From: JBBSBL01 sp046330255
GTDB lineage: Bacteria; Actinomycetota; Thermoleophilia; Solirubrobacterales; Solirubrobacteraceae
Direction of reading: 5' to 3'
Length of the DNA stretch: 64,000 nucleotides
Assembly (NCBI GenBank): GCA_046330255.1
Contig: JAXLTC010000001.1
Location: forward strand, 1,364,001-1,428,000
Part shown: in pieces, positions 36,837 through 44,959 of the stretch
Numbering within the stretch: position 1 is the first letter of the stretch
How the letters are laid out: each line of letters begins with the position of its first letter
Position numbers and translations under genes: made by a program
Notes under the pieces: generated by a model
Database searches by the model: none
What the model was told of the DNA's origin: nothing
What the model saw: only the letters and a program-made list of their open reading frames with translations

Positions 36837-38207
36837 TCAGTCCCGCTCCAGCAGCGCCACGCACTCGATGTGCGGCGTCTGCGGGAACATGTCGACCGGC
36901 CGCACCCGCCGCAGCCGGTAGCCGCCGTCGGCGAGGAGCTGCGCCGCGTTGGGCGCGAGCGTCGTCGGGTTGCACGACACGTAGACGATCCGGCTCGCGC
37001 CGGCCTCGATGATCCGCCGCACGACCTTGCGGGACAGCCCGGAGCGCGGCGGGTCGACGACGATCACGTCGGGCGGCCCGGCACGCTCGACCAGCTCGCG
37101 CATCGCCAGACGCACGTCGCCCGCGAAGAAGCGCGCGTGCTCGATCTCGTTGCGGCGGGCGTTGGCGATCGCGTCGGCCACCGCCTCCTCGACGATCTCC
37201 AGCCCCCACAGCTCCGCAGCGCGCGGCGCGAGCGTCAGCCCCGCCGTGCCGATGCCGCAGTAGAGGTCGTAGATCCGCTCGTGGCCGCGCAGGTCCGCGA
37301 GCTCCGCGGCCACGCCGTACAGGCGCTCCGCCATCTCGGTGTTCGTCTGGAAGAAGGCCTGCGGCGAGATCGAGAAGCGCAGGCCGCCGAGCTCCTCCTC
37401 GAGGTGCTCGGAGCCTGCCAGCAGCTCCGTCTCGCCACCCGCGGTCGTCTCGCCGGGCCCCTCGATCACCGTGCGCAGCAGGCCGTCGCACGGGACCGCG
37501 GCGATGAGCGAGTCCGGGTCGGGCAACTCGCCCGGCGAGGTGACGAGGCGCACCTGAAGCTCGCCCGTCCGCCGTCCCTCCCGCACCACCAGGTTGCGCA
37601 GGAAGCCCTCGCCGCCGCGGCGGTCGTAGGCGACCAGGCCGCGCTCTCGGCACCAGCCCAGGACCTGCTCACGCGCCACGTTGCCGCGCTCGGAGGCGAG
37701 CAGGCAATCGTCGAGCGGGTCGATGCGGTCCCATCGCCCCGGGGCGTGGAAGCCGCACACGAGCGCACCGTCGGCCGCGGCGCCGAACGAGTACTCGAGC
37801 TTGTTGCGGTAGCGCCACTCCTGCTCGGCCGGGAGGATCTCCTCCAGCTCGAAGCCGTCCAGGCGGCCGATGCGTCGCAGCGAGTCGTCCACCTGCTCGG
37901 ACTTGACCTGCAGTTGGCGCGCGTAGGGCAGCACCTGCCACGGCGCCCCGGGGTGGCGGGCGACGGGATCGATCCGCTCCGGGCTCGGCCTCAGCACCTC
38001 CAGCGCGCGCGCCTCGGCGTAGGCGCGCTTGGAGCGCGTGATCACCGCGCGAACGCGATCACCCGGCACCGCGCCGGCGACGAACACGACGAACCCGTCC
38101 GCGCGCGCGACGCCGTTCCCGCCGAAGGCGAGCGCCGTCACGTCGAGCTCGAGCTCCTGGTCGCGGGCGGGGCGCGCGGCGCTCGGCGGGGCTGCCCCGG
38201 GCGGCAT
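36837..38207 (-). CDS. RlmD/RumA-type 23S rRNA (uracil-C5)-methyltransferase
   Basis: A 456-residue SAM-dependent RNA methyltransferase: TRAM domain (ELDVTALAFGGNGVARADG), FFQTNTEMAERLY, SAM loop YDLYCGIGTAGLTL, VVDPPRSGLSRKVV, the nucleophile Cys in YVSCNPTTLAPNA and the C-terminal TPHIECVALLE with the catalytic Glu. The [4Fe-4S] cysteines of enterobacterial RlmD (CGGC region) are absent: the equivalent stretch reads RHPGAPWQVLPYARQLQ. Which uridine it modifies is not known. It is last in argF - phasin-like - this gene. Confidence 0.88.
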   Translation of the reverse strand: MPPGAAPPSAARPARDQELELDVTALAFGGNGVARADGFVVFVAGAVPGDRVRAVITRSKRAYAEARALEVLRPSPERIDPVARHPGAPWQVLPYARQLQVKSEQVDDSLRRIGRLDGFELEEILPAEQEWRYRNKLEYSFGAAADGALVCGFHAPGRWDRIDPLDDCLLASERGNVAREQVLGWCRERGLVAYDRRGGEGFLRNLVVREGRRTGELQVRLVTSPGELPDPDSLIAAVPCDGLLRTVIEGPGETTAGGETELLAGSEHLEEELGGLRFSISPQAFFQTNTEMAERLYGVAAELADLRGHERIYDLYCGIGTAGLTLAPRAAELWGLEIVEEAVADAIANARRNEIEHARFFAGDVRLAMRELVERAGPPDVIVVDPPRSGLSRKVVRRIIEAGASRIVYVSCNPTTLAPNAAQLLADGGYRLRRVRPVDMFPQTPHIECVALLERD

Positions 38208-38218
38208 CCGGCGGGCGC

Positions 38219-38710
38219 TCAGTCCAGAGCCCGCTCGACGGCCGCCAGCACCGACTTGCGGTTCGCGTGGCGGCGCTCGTACTCGCCCAGCTTGCGCAGC
38301 TCGGCAGGGGTCAGGCCGCCGAGGCGCTGGCGCACCTGCGCGACCGTCATGTCGTCGTAGCCGGGGAGCGGCGCGGCCTGCTGCATCCCGACGACGCGGC
38401 GCGCCTTGACGGCCCCCTCACCCGCCCGGCGCCGGGCGTCGTCGGCCGCGGTCCCGATCTGGTCGCGGCCCTTGCCCAGGAGCTGCTCGAGGTCGCCGAG
38501 CAGGTCGCGGCTGGTGCGGCGGCCGCGAGCGACCAGCTCGTTGACCAGCTCGTTCGCGTCCTCGCGCGTGATGCGCCCGCGGGCGACCGCGTCGTCCGTC
38601 GCCTCCTGGATGCGCTCGACCGAGAGCAGCACGAGGTCGAGCGGCCGCGAGAGCGAGTCGCGCAGCCCGCTTCGCTCCGTCTCCTTCGTGGGCTTCTCCG
38701 TCCGAGCCAT
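38219..38710 (-). CDS. Phasin-like coiled-coil protein
   Basis: A 163-residue helical protein with a charged, phasin-like middle (DLVLLSVERIQEATDDAVARGRITREDANELVNELVARG) and a C-terminal block YDDMTVAQVRQRLGGLTPAELRKLGEYERRHANR, which often ends such proteins in this bacterial group. The function is unknown; binding to polyhydroxyalkanoate granules or nucleoid roles are guesses. GGGGGAGG precedes the ATG. It lies between argF and the rRNA methyltransferase gene. Confidence 0.6.
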   Translation of the reverse strand: MARTEKPTKETERSGLRDSLSRPLDLVLLSVERIQEATDDAVARGRITREDANELVNELVARGRRTSRDLLGDLEQLLGKGRDQIGTAADDARRRAGEGAVKARRVVGMQQAAPLPGYDDMTVAQVRQRLGGLTPAELRKLGEYERRHANRKSVLAAVERALD

Positions 38711-38744
38711 GACCACCTCCCCCGTTCGACGACCGCGGGCGAGG

Positions 38745-39647
38745 CTAGCGCACCGGCGGATCCTGCTCGCCCTCGCTTCCGGCGAGCAGCTCCAGCAGCG
38801 CCTTCTGCGCGTGGCGGCGGTTCTCGGCCTGGTCCCAGATCCGCTCGCGCGGGCCGTGCAGGACGCTCTCCGAGATCTCCTCCCCTGGATGCGCCGGAAG
38901 GCAGTGCAGCGCGATCGCGCCCGGGGCCGCGCGATCAAGCAGGGCGTCGTCGAGCCGGTACGGGGCGAGCGCCGCGCGACGCTCGCCGGCCTCCGCCTCC
39001 TGGCCCATGCTGATCCAGACGTCCGTGTAGACCGCGTTCGCGCCCTCCACCGCCTCGGCCGGGTCGGCGGTCAGCCGGGCGCCGCCGACCGGCTTCAGCG
39101 ACAGCTCGGCCGGCGAGGCGATCGCGACCTCCACGCCGGCCGCGCCCGCGACCAGCGCAAGCGAGCGAGCGACGTTGTTCCCATCGCCCACGTAGGCGAG
39201 CCGCAGGCCCTCGAGCCTCCCGAACTCCTCCTGGAGCGTGACCAGGTCGGCGAGCGCCTGGCACGGGTGATGCATGGCCGTGAGCATGTTGATCACGGGC
39301 ACCGAGCCGTGCGCGGCGAGCTCCTCCAACTCGGCGTCCTCGTGCGTGCGCACGCCCACGGCGGCGACGTGCCGGGAAAGGACGATCGCGGTGTCGCGCA
39401 GCGACTCGCCGCGCGTCAGCTGGAGGTCGTCGGAGCGCAGCACGAGCGGGTGCCCGCCGAGCTCGAAGACGCCCGCCTCGAAGCTCAGCCGGGTACGCGT
39501 CGAGGGCTTGCGGAAGAGCAGCGCGACGCTGCGGCCCGCGAGCGCGCGAGAGCTGTGCGGAGCGGCCTTGAGCTCGAGCGCCCGCGCAACGAGCGCCCGG
39601 ATCTCCTCGGGCGAGAGCTCGGCGCCGGTGAGGAGGTGCCTGGCCAC
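38745..39647 (-). CDS. argF: Ornithine carbamoyltransferase
   Basis: Makes citrulline from ornithine and carbamoyl phosphate for arginine synthesis. The 300 residues have the carbamoyl-phosphate site FRKPSTRTRLSFE, HHPCQALAD, YVGDGNNVARSL and the ornithine-loop HCLPAHPGEEI. The GTG at 39647 gives the family N-terminus ARHLLTGAELSPEEI. A TACACT hexamer lies 12 bases upstream. No other arg genes are in the window. Confidence 0.95.
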   Translation of the reverse strand: MARHLLTGAELSPEEIRALVARALELKAAPHSSRALAGRSVALLFRKPSTRTRLSFEAGVFELGGHPLVLRSDDLQLTRGESLRDTAIVLSRHVAAVGVRTHEDAELEELAAHGSVPVINMLTAMHHPCQALADLVTLQEEFGRLEGLRLAYVGDGNNVARSLALVAGAAGVEVAIASPAELSLKPVGGARLTADPAEAVEGANAVYTDVWISMGQEAEAGERRAALAPYRLDDALLDRAAPGAIALHCLPAHPGEEISESVLHGPRERIWDQAENRRHAQKALLELLAGSEGEQDPPVR

Positions 39648-39681
39648 GGGAAGCGCAGCAGTGTAGGACGATGCGGCCGGC

Positions 39682-40344
39682 TTGCGGCTGCGCGTACTCA
39701 CCTGGAACCTCTTCCACGGACGCGCCGTGCCCCCCGCGGGGCGTGCGCTGCTGGGCGAGTTCGCGGCGGCGATCGCCGGCTGGGGGTGGGACGTAGCGCT
39801 GCTCCAGGAATGCCCGCGTTGGTGGCCGCCGGCGCTCGCGGCCGCGGCGGGAGCCGAGCAGCGCTCAGCCGGGACCTCCCGCAACCAGGTCGCGGCGCTG
39901 CGCCGCGCCGTGGCCGTGCGCGCACCCGACCTCTCGCGCTCGGGCGGAGGAGGCTGCAACGCGATCCTCGTGCGCGAACGCGGCATCACGGCGTTCGGCG
40001 TCCGGCGCCTGCGGCTGTGGCCCGAGCGCCGGGTGATGGTCGCGGTGCGTCTGCGCGACGGGACCTGGGTCGCGAACCTCCACGCCCAGGCGCACAGCGC
40101 GGAGCGGGCCCACGCGGACCACGCCCGCGCGCGCGAGGCGCTGGAGCGCTGGACGGCCGGCGGCCCACTCGTGGCCGGCGGGGACATGAACCTGCGGCGC
40201 GTCGAGTGGCCCGGCTTCGCCCACGCGGGCTCCAGCGACGTCGATCACATCTTCGTACGCGGGCTGGAGGCGCTCGAGCCAGGCGCGGCGCTCGAGCACG
40301 GCCGCCTCTCGGACCACGCGCCGTTGGTGGCGGTGGTGGCCTGA
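39682..40344 (+). CDS. Endonuclease/exonuclease/phosphatase (EEP) family hydrolase
   Basis: A 220-residue metal-dependent phosphoesterase. The DNase I-like motifs are in order: LTWNLFHG, the metal-binding Glu in ALLQECP, GGDMNLRR, SDVDHIFV and LSDHAPLVAV. Substrate unknown (nucleic acid, lipid head group or sugar phosphate). The TTG at 39682 gives the family N-terminus; it is divergent from argF with only 34 bases between. Confidence 0.78.
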   Translation: MRLRVLTWNLFHGRAVPPAGRALLGEFAAAIAGWGWDVALLQECPRWWPPALAAAAGAEQRSAGTSRNQVAALRRAVAVRAPDLSRSGGGGCNAILVRERGITAFGVRRLRLWPERRVMVAVRLRDGTWVANLHAQAHSAERAHADHARAREALERWTAGGPLVAGGDMNLRRVEWPGFAHAGSSDVDHIFVRGLEALEPGAALEHGRLSDHAPLVAVVA

Positions 40345-40383
40345 CCGACGACATCGAAGGGCTCGTCCGCCGGCCGAAGGCTC

Positions 40384-40432
40384 ATCCCGTCCCAGGTAGC
40401 CCCTCCCCTGCGGGCATAGGCTGGGACAGGTC
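40384..40432 (+). repeat. 49-nt hairpin element, copy B
   Basis: GTCCCAG pairs with CTGGGAC; the inner part GCCCCTCCCCTGCGGG is shared with copies A and C. It lies between two convergent genes (stops at 40344 and 40450), a terminator position. No U-tract follows. Confidence 0.7.
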
Positions 40433-40449
40433 CGATCGGCGCCCGAGCC

Positions 40450-40932
40450 TCACTCCCGCCGCGCGCGCAGGCCGAAGCCGCGGATCATCAGCAGCGCGCG
40501 CTCGCCGATCGTTCCGTGCCGGGGGAGCACCCCGAGCTGGGTGGCGGCGTCGTAGAGGTCGAAGAACCCGCGCACGCGGCCGAGCAGCCCGTGACGCACC
40601 TCGCAGTAGAAGACGCAGTGCACGGTGAGGACTCTGTTCGTGGCGGGCATCGCGCCCAGCGGCCCGCTGTTGGTGCCGCGCAGCCGGGCCGGCGCGGCGA
40701 GGAAGTCCCCGTCGGCGAGGCGGCGGCCGCTGGACTCGAGCGCCGCGTCGGGAAACGCGTCCCAGAGCCGGCGGGCGTGCGCGACAAGCTCGTCGGCGCC
40801 GCGCAGCGGCACGTCCGTGAGCGGGTCCTCGTAGTGGAGGTCGCCGGTGACGATCGGCCTGAACGCGGCCGGGTCACGGCCGCTCCACGCCCGCTCCCAC
40901 GCGTCGGCGAGCTCGTCCGCGCGCGTCGTCAG
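40450..40932 (-). CDS. SnoaL/NTF2-like protein lacking a normal start codon
   Basis: SnoaL-like fold: ADAWERAWSGRDPAAFRPIV, LHYEDPLTDVPLRGADELVAHARRLWDAFPD, then FYCEVRHGLLGRVRGFFDLYDAATQLG. The homologous region extends upstream of the first in-frame ATG/GTG/TTG (GTG at 40812), to a stop near 40956. A CTG at 40932 is the only reasonable in-frame start, giving up to 160 residues; an ATG at 40960 is one frame off. It is either a CTG start or a 5' frameshift. It lies downstream of thiG on the same strand. Confidence 0.5.
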   Translation of the reverse strand: MTTRADELADAWERAWSGRDPAAFRPIVTGDLHYEDPLTDVPLRGADELVAHARRLWDAFPDAALESSGRRLADGDFLAAPARLRGTNSGPLGAMPATNRVLTVHCVFYCEVRHGLLGRVRGFFDLYDAATQLGVLPRHGTIGERALLMIRGFGLRARRE

Positions 40933-40975
40933 CGCCCGCTCCCGGCAGAGCTCTCGTCATCCCCGGCCGCCGCGC

Positions 40976-41800
40976 TCACCGATGGAGCTCCGGGCGTCCG
41001 GACTGCGGCGTCGAGGCCTCGGCGTGGCGCCGGCGGGGTATGCGCCCGGCGCCGGCGGCGAGGCGCCCGGCCTCGACCGCCAGGCGGATCGCGCGCGCCA
41101 TAGCCGGGGGATCCTCGGCGCGCGAGATGGCGCTCGCGCAGAGCACCGCGTCGCAGCCGAGCTCCATCGCGAGCGCGGCGTCCGAGGCCGTCCCGACCCC
41201 CGCGTCGAGGATGACCGGCACCCCCGCTCGGGCGCGCACGATCGAGAGGTTGTAGGTGTTGACGATCCCCATCCCGGAGCCGATCGGCGAGCCGAGCGGC
41301 ATCACGGCCGCGCAGCCGACGTCCTCCAGGCGCCGGGCGAGCACCGGGTCGTCGGTCGTGTAGGGCAGGACCACGAACCCGTCGTCCACCAGTTCCTCGG
41401 CCGCCTCCAGCAGCGCGGGCGCGTCCGGCAGCAGCGTGCGGTCGTCACCGATCACCTCGAGCTTGATCCAGTCGGTGGAGAACGCCTCCCGCGCGAGCCT
41501 GGCGGTCACCACCGCGTCGCGCGCGGTCAGGCAGCCGGCCGTGTTCGGGAGCAGCATCACGCCGGCCTGGTCCAGCACCTCGATCACGGAGCCGCGCTGC
41601 TCCGGGTCCACCCGTCGCAGCGCGACCGTGACGATCTCGGCGCCGGAGGCCTCGACAGCCGCGGCGAGGGTCTCGTGCGAGGAGAACCCGCCGGTGCCGA
41701 GCAGCAGGCGCGAGCCGAAGCGCCGGCCCGCGATCTCGAGCCGCTCGTCGCCGGAGCGGCCGACCGGGGTCGCGGCGCGGCGCTGATCCAGCGAGGCCAT
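40976..41800 (-). CDS. thiG: Thiazole synthase ThiG
   Basis: Forms the thiazole ring of thiamine from deoxyxylulose phosphate, dehydroglycine and ThiS thiocarboxylate. The 274 residues contain SRLLLGTGGFSSHETL, the Schiff-base Lys in DWIKLEVIGDDRTLLPD, VLPYTTDDPVLARRL, AVMPLGSPIGSGMGI and ILDAGVGTASDAALAMELG. It shares one base with the thiS stop (TGATG). Confidence 0.96.
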   Translation of the reverse strand: MASLDQRRAATPVGRSGDERLEIAGRRFGSRLLLGTGGFSSHETLAAAVEASGAEIVTVALRRVDPEQRGSVIEVLDQAGVMLLPNTAGCLTARDAVVTARLAREAFSTDWIKLEVIGDDRTLLPDAPALLEAAEELVDDGFVVLPYTTDDPVLARRLEDVGCAAVMPLGSPIGSGMGIVNTYNLSIVRARAGVPVILDAGVGTASDAALAMELGCDAVLCASAISRAEDPPAMARAIRLAVEAGRLAAGAGRIPRRRHAEASTPQSGRPELHR

Positions 41801-42006
41801 CAGCCGCCGCCGATCGCCCGCAGCACCTCGACGCGCGCGCCGTCCACCACGACGCGCGCCGGCCAGTCGCCGCGGCTGACGACCTCGCCGTCCACCGCGA
41901 CCGCCACCCCGCGCGCGCCGTCCGGCACGTCGAGCAGCTCCACGAGCGCGGCCACGGTGGCGCCCTGGCCGACCTCGCGCGGCTCGCCGTTGAGGCTGAT
42001 CCTCAT
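41800..42006 (-). CDS. thiS: Sulfur carrier protein ThiS
   Basis: 68-residue ubiquitin-like carrier that ends in the Gly-Gly pair needed for thiocarboxylation (EVLRAIGGG). It starts MRISLNGEPREVGQGATVAALVELL. The thiF-type adenylating enzyme is not in the window. The start overlaps the thiO stop (ATGA). Confidence 0.95.
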   Translation of the reverse strand: MRISLNGEPREVGQGATVAALVELLDVPDGARGVAVAVDGEVVSRGDWPARVVVDGARVEVLRAIGGG

Positions 42007-43175
42007 GCCCGCGCTCCTGCGGACGCCGCGGCGGCGTCCGCCGCGAAGCGCCCCGGGTCCGTCGCCGCGATCCCGGGAGGCCGGGCGTCCGGCTCCGCCA
42101 GCGCGGCGAGGGCGAGGTCGCCGGTCACCGGCGCCAGGAGGATCCCGTTGCGATGGTGCCCCGTCGCCCAGTGCAGCCCGTCGAGCGCGCCGGGCCCGAC
42201 GACCGGCAGGTTGTCGGGCGTGCCGGGCCGCAGCCCCGCGCCGAGCTCCTCGACCGCGAGCTCGCTCGTTCCCGGCACGAGCTCGGCGGCATCGCGCAGC
42301 AGCTCGAAGAGCGCCCCGGCGGTGACCGAGGTGTCGAAGCCGCGCTCCTCCATGGTCGCGCCGAGCACGTAGCGGCCGTCGCCGCGCGGCACCAGGTAGG
42401 CGCCGGCCATCCGCACGATCCGCCGCAGCAGGCCGGACCCGGACGGGTCGCGCAGCCGCGCCCACTGGCCCTTCACCGGGCGCACCGGCACCTGCGCGCG
42501 GTCGGGCAGGCCGGGCACCGCGCCGGACCACGCCCCGAGCGCCACGACGATGCGTGGCGCGACGATCCGCTCGCCGCCGGCGAGCTCGACCCCCTCGATC
42601 GCGTCCTCCTCGACGAGCACGCGCTCCAGCGCCGCGCCGGTGCGCAGCTCGGCCCCGGCGGCGCGCGCCGCCTTCGCGAGCGCCGCCGCGAGCGCGCGCG
42701 GATCGACCGCGTGGTCGCCGGGCGCCTCGAGGGCCAGGCGCAGCGCGGGCGCGAGCGCCGGCTCGAGCTCGCGCGCGGCGCTCGGACGCAGGCGGCGAAC
42801 CTCGAGCCCGAGCCGCTCGCGCAGGACGCGCTCGCGCTCGAGCGCCTCGGCCTCGTCGCGGTCGCGGGCGACGACGAGCGTCCCGCAGCGGTGGTAGCCC
42901 GGATCGCTGCCGGAGGCCGCGGCGAGCTGCGCGGCGAACTCGGGCCAGGCGCGCGCGGCGGCGAGCCCGAGGTCGAGCAGCGCGGGCTCGCGCGCGTCGG
43001 CCTCGGTCGTCGGCGCGAGCATCCCGGCCGCGGACGACGTGGCGCCCGCGCCGATGCGATCGCGCTCGACGAGGACCACGCCCATCCCCCGCTGCGCGGC
43101 GCGCCAGGCGACCGCGAGCCCGGCGACTCCCCCGCCGAGGACGACGACATCCGGTGCTCGGTTGTGTGCGGTCAA
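42003..43175 (-). CDS. thiO: Glycine oxidase ThiO
   Basis: FAD enzyme that oxidises glycine to the imine used by ThiG. The 390 residues open with the dinucleotide motif VVVLGGGVAGLAVAWRAAQRG, then SSAAGMLAPTTEAD, the DAO-family core VPVRPVKGQWARL, GAYLVPRGDGRYVLGATMEERGFD and GTPDNLPVVGPGALDGLHWATGHHRNGILLAP. The start is TTG at 43175, six bases after AGGAGG, at the foot of the TPP riboswitch; no ATG or GTG precedes the conserved motif. Confidence 0.92.
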   Translation of the reverse strand: MTAHNRAPDVVVLGGGVAGLAVAWRAAQRGMGVVLVERDRIGAGATSSAAGMLAPTTEADAREPALLDLGLAAARAWPEFAAQLAAASGSDPGYHRCGTLVVARDRDEAEALERERVLRERLGLEVRRLRPSAARELEPALAPALRLALEAPGDHAVDPRALAAALAKAARAAGAELRTGAALERVLVEEDAIEGVELAGGERIVAPRIVVALGAWSGAVPGLPDRAQVPVRPVKGQWARLRDPSGSGLLRRIVRMAGAYLVPRGDGRYVLGATMEERGFDTSVTAGALFELLRDAAELVPGTSELAVEELGAGLRPGTPDNLPVVGPGALDGLHWATGHHRNGILLAPVTGDLALAALAEPDARPPGIAATDPGRFAADAAAASAGARA

Positions 43176-43185
43176 CTCCGGCCTC

Positions 43186-43268
43186 CTGCCTGCGCCGGCA
43201 TTACCCGGATCAGGTCGTGACGGTCGGCGGCCCTCGGCCGCCCTCTCAGCCGCGGTTGGCTCCCGTAG
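43186..43268 (-). promoter_or_regulatory. TPP riboswitch (THI element) of thiO-thiS-thiG
   Basis: The minus strand carries the conserved blocks in order: ACGGGAG, GGCTGAGAGGG, then GACCTGATCCGGGTAATG followed by CCGGCGCAGG. These are the pyrimidine- and pyrophosphate-sensing arms of the TPP aptamer. The AGGAGG of thiO follows 5-10 bases later, so translation control by sequestering is likely. thiE, on the other strand, is not behind it. Confidence 0.93.
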
Positions 43269-43275
43269 CCCCTCG

Positions 43276-43281
43276 ATCCTA
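43276..43281 (-). promoter_or_regulatory. -10-like hexamer of the thiO operon
   Basis: TAGGAT on the minus strand, seven bases before the first conserved block of the TPP aptamer, placing the transcription start at about 43268. Confidence 0.5.
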
Positions 43282-43330
43282 CCGCCGCGCGGCGGGCCGC
43301 CGGGCCGGGCGCGCCTGCGAGACTTGGCGC

Positions 43331-43990
43331 ATGGCCGATCTCGACCGCCGCGCGCTGTTGCGGGCGGCCCGCCTGTACCTCGTCTGCGACGCGCGCCCGG
43401 GCGGGCACGAGCCCGGGGCGTTCCTCGCCGCCGCCCTGCGCGGCGGCGTGGACGTCGTGCAGTTGCGCGACAAGGGGCTGGGCGACGACGCGCTGCTCGC
43501 GGCGGCGCGCGCGTTCCGGGCCGCGTGCGACGCCGCCGGCGCGCTGTTCGTCCTGAACGACCGCCCCGACCTCGTGGCCGCGGCCGGGGCGGACGGCGTG
43601 CACGTCGGCCAGGACGACATGCCGGTCGCGGACGCGCGCGCGCTCGTCGGCGCGGATCGCATCGTCGGGCTCTCGACGCACACGCCGGAGCAGGTCGCCG
43701 CCGGCGCCGGCGCGGACTACATCGGCGTCGGGCCCGTGCACGCCACGCCGACCAAGCCCGGGCGGCCCGCCGTCGGAACGGCCCTGATCGGCCACGCCGC
43801 CCGCCACGCGGCGGTGCCCTGGTTCGCGATCGGGGGGATCGGGCGCGACACGTTGGACCCCGTGCTCTCCGCGGGCGCCCGTCGCGTGGCGGTGGTGCGG
43901 GCGCTGACCGGTGCGAGCGACCCGGAGGCGGAGGCGCGCGCGCTGCGAGAGGCGCTCGCACACGCCGGCGCGAGAGCCGATGCCGCGTAG
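43331..43990 (+). CDS. thiE: Thiamine-phosphate synthase ThiE
   Basis: Couples HMP pyrophosphate and thiazole phosphate. The 219 residues contain LYLVCDARPG, VDVVQLRDKGLGDD, FVLNDRPDLVAAAGADGVHVGQDDM, VGLSTHTPEQV, ADYIGVGPVHATPTKPGR and PWFAIGGIGRDTL. It is divergent from thiO; no second aptamer is seen on this strand. Its 3' end overlaps the next gene by 11 bases. Confidence 0.95.
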   Translation: MADLDRRALLRAARLYLVCDARPGGHEPGAFLAAALRGGVDVVQLRDKGLGDDALLAAARAFRAACDAAGALFVLNDRPDLVAAAGADGVHVGQDDMPVADARALVGADRIVGLSTHTPEQVAAGAGADYIGVGPVHATPTKPGRPAVGTALIGHAARHAAVPWFAIGGIGRDTLDPVLSAGARRVAVVRALTGASDPEAEARALREALAHAGARADAA

Positions 43991-44519
43991 CCGCAAGCGG
44001 GGCCGCCGCGCCGCGGCGACCGCCACGGCGCAGCCGGCGAGCGCGGCGGACGCCGCCAGCCGCGACCAACCCCCCGTCCGGCGCAAGCGCGGCGAGGAAC
44101 GCGACGCGGAGGTCCGCGCCGGCCTGGAGCCGCTGCGCGAGGGCGAGCGGCCCGGCGCGGTCACGGTCGCCGCGGTGACGGCGGCGGTGCTCGCGCTCGC
44201 GAACCTCGGCCTGTTCCTCGCCGGAGTCAAGGTGCGCGATCAGAACACGCAGGCGGGCGGGGTCATCCTGTTCGCGTCGCTGATGCTCCTCGCGGCGGGC
44301 GGGATGTGGCGCGCGCGCTACTGGGCGGTGCTCGGGTTCGAGGCGCTGCTCGGGATCTCGCTCGTCGTGGCCGCGCTCTCGCTGGTGCGCGCGTCGAACC
44401 TCCTCGGGGTCCTGGTGCCGCTCGTGGTGCTGACGCTCGGCGGCACGCTGTTCTGGAAGCTCGTGCGCGCGATGGCTCGCATCCAGATGCCCGAGCGCAA
44501 GCCCCAGGGCGAGCGGTGA
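43980..44519 (+). CDS. Membrane protein of unknown function
   Basis: A 179-residue protein with a basic, Ala/Arg-rich N-terminal ~60 residues and four hydrophobic segments (AVTVAAVTAAVLALANLGLF, GGVILFASLMLLAAGGMW, YWAVLGFEALLGISLVVAAL, LGVLVPLVVLTLGGTLFWKLV). No family recognised. It sits between thiE (11-nt overlap) and a thioesterase gene (GTGA overlap). Confidence 0.6.
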   Translation: MPRSRKRGRRAAATATAQPASAADAASRDQPPVRRKRGEERDAEVRAGLEPLREGERPGAVTVAAVTAAVLALANLGLFLAGVKVRDQNTQAGGVILFASLMLLAAGGMWRARYWAVLGFEALLGISLVVAALSLVRASNLLGVLVPLVVLTLGGTLFWKLVRAMARIQMPERKPQGER

Positions 44520-44959
44520 GCCTGCCCGAGCGTACCGACGACTGGCCGTTCTCGTACTCGGACAGGGTGCGCTTCGGCGACCTGGACGCGATGCGGCACC
44601 TCAACAACGTGGAGTTCCTGCGCTTCTTCGAGTCCGCGCGCATCGCCTACATCACCACGCTGTTCCCCGATCACGAGCCCGCGAACGGCCGTGGCTGGGG
44701 GCTGATCTTCGCCGAGGCGCACGTCAACTACCGCGCGCCGGCCTTCTTCGACGAGAGCATCCGCACCTACGTGCGGCCGGAGGCGGTGAAGCGCTCGAGC
44801 TTCCGGATGGCTTTCGAGATGCGGGCCGAGCACGACGGGCGTCTGCTGGCGGAGGGCTGGGGCGCGCTGGTCGGCTACGACTACGCGGCCGAGCGCGCGG
44901 CGCCGCTGCCCGACGAGGTGCGCGAGTCGCTCCACGCCGCGGGGCGCGGACCGGCGTGA
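44516..44959 (+). CDS. Hotdog-fold acyl-CoA thioesterase (4HBT family)
   Basis: A 147-residue thioesterase: YSDRVRFGDLDAMRHLNNVEFLRFFESARIAY is the 4HBT signature with the catalytic Asp, followed by IFAEAHVNYRAPAFFDESI and AEGWGALVGYDY. The acyl substrate is unknown. It starts with a GTG overlapping the previous stop and ends in a GTGA overlap with the cyclase gene. Confidence 0.8.
   Translation: MSLPERTDDWPFSYSDRVRFGDLDAMRHLNNVEFLRFFESARIAYITTLFPDHEPANGRGWGLIFAEAHVNYRAPAFFDESIRTYVRPEAVKRSSFRMAFEMRAEHDGRLLAEGWGALVGYDYAAERAAPLPDEVRESLHAAGRGPA

Noticed and set aside
43269..43330. Second TPP aptamer on the plus strand for thiE
   Set aside because: The CTGAGA and GGGTAATG blocks occur only on the minus strand; thiE lacks an aptamer of its own.
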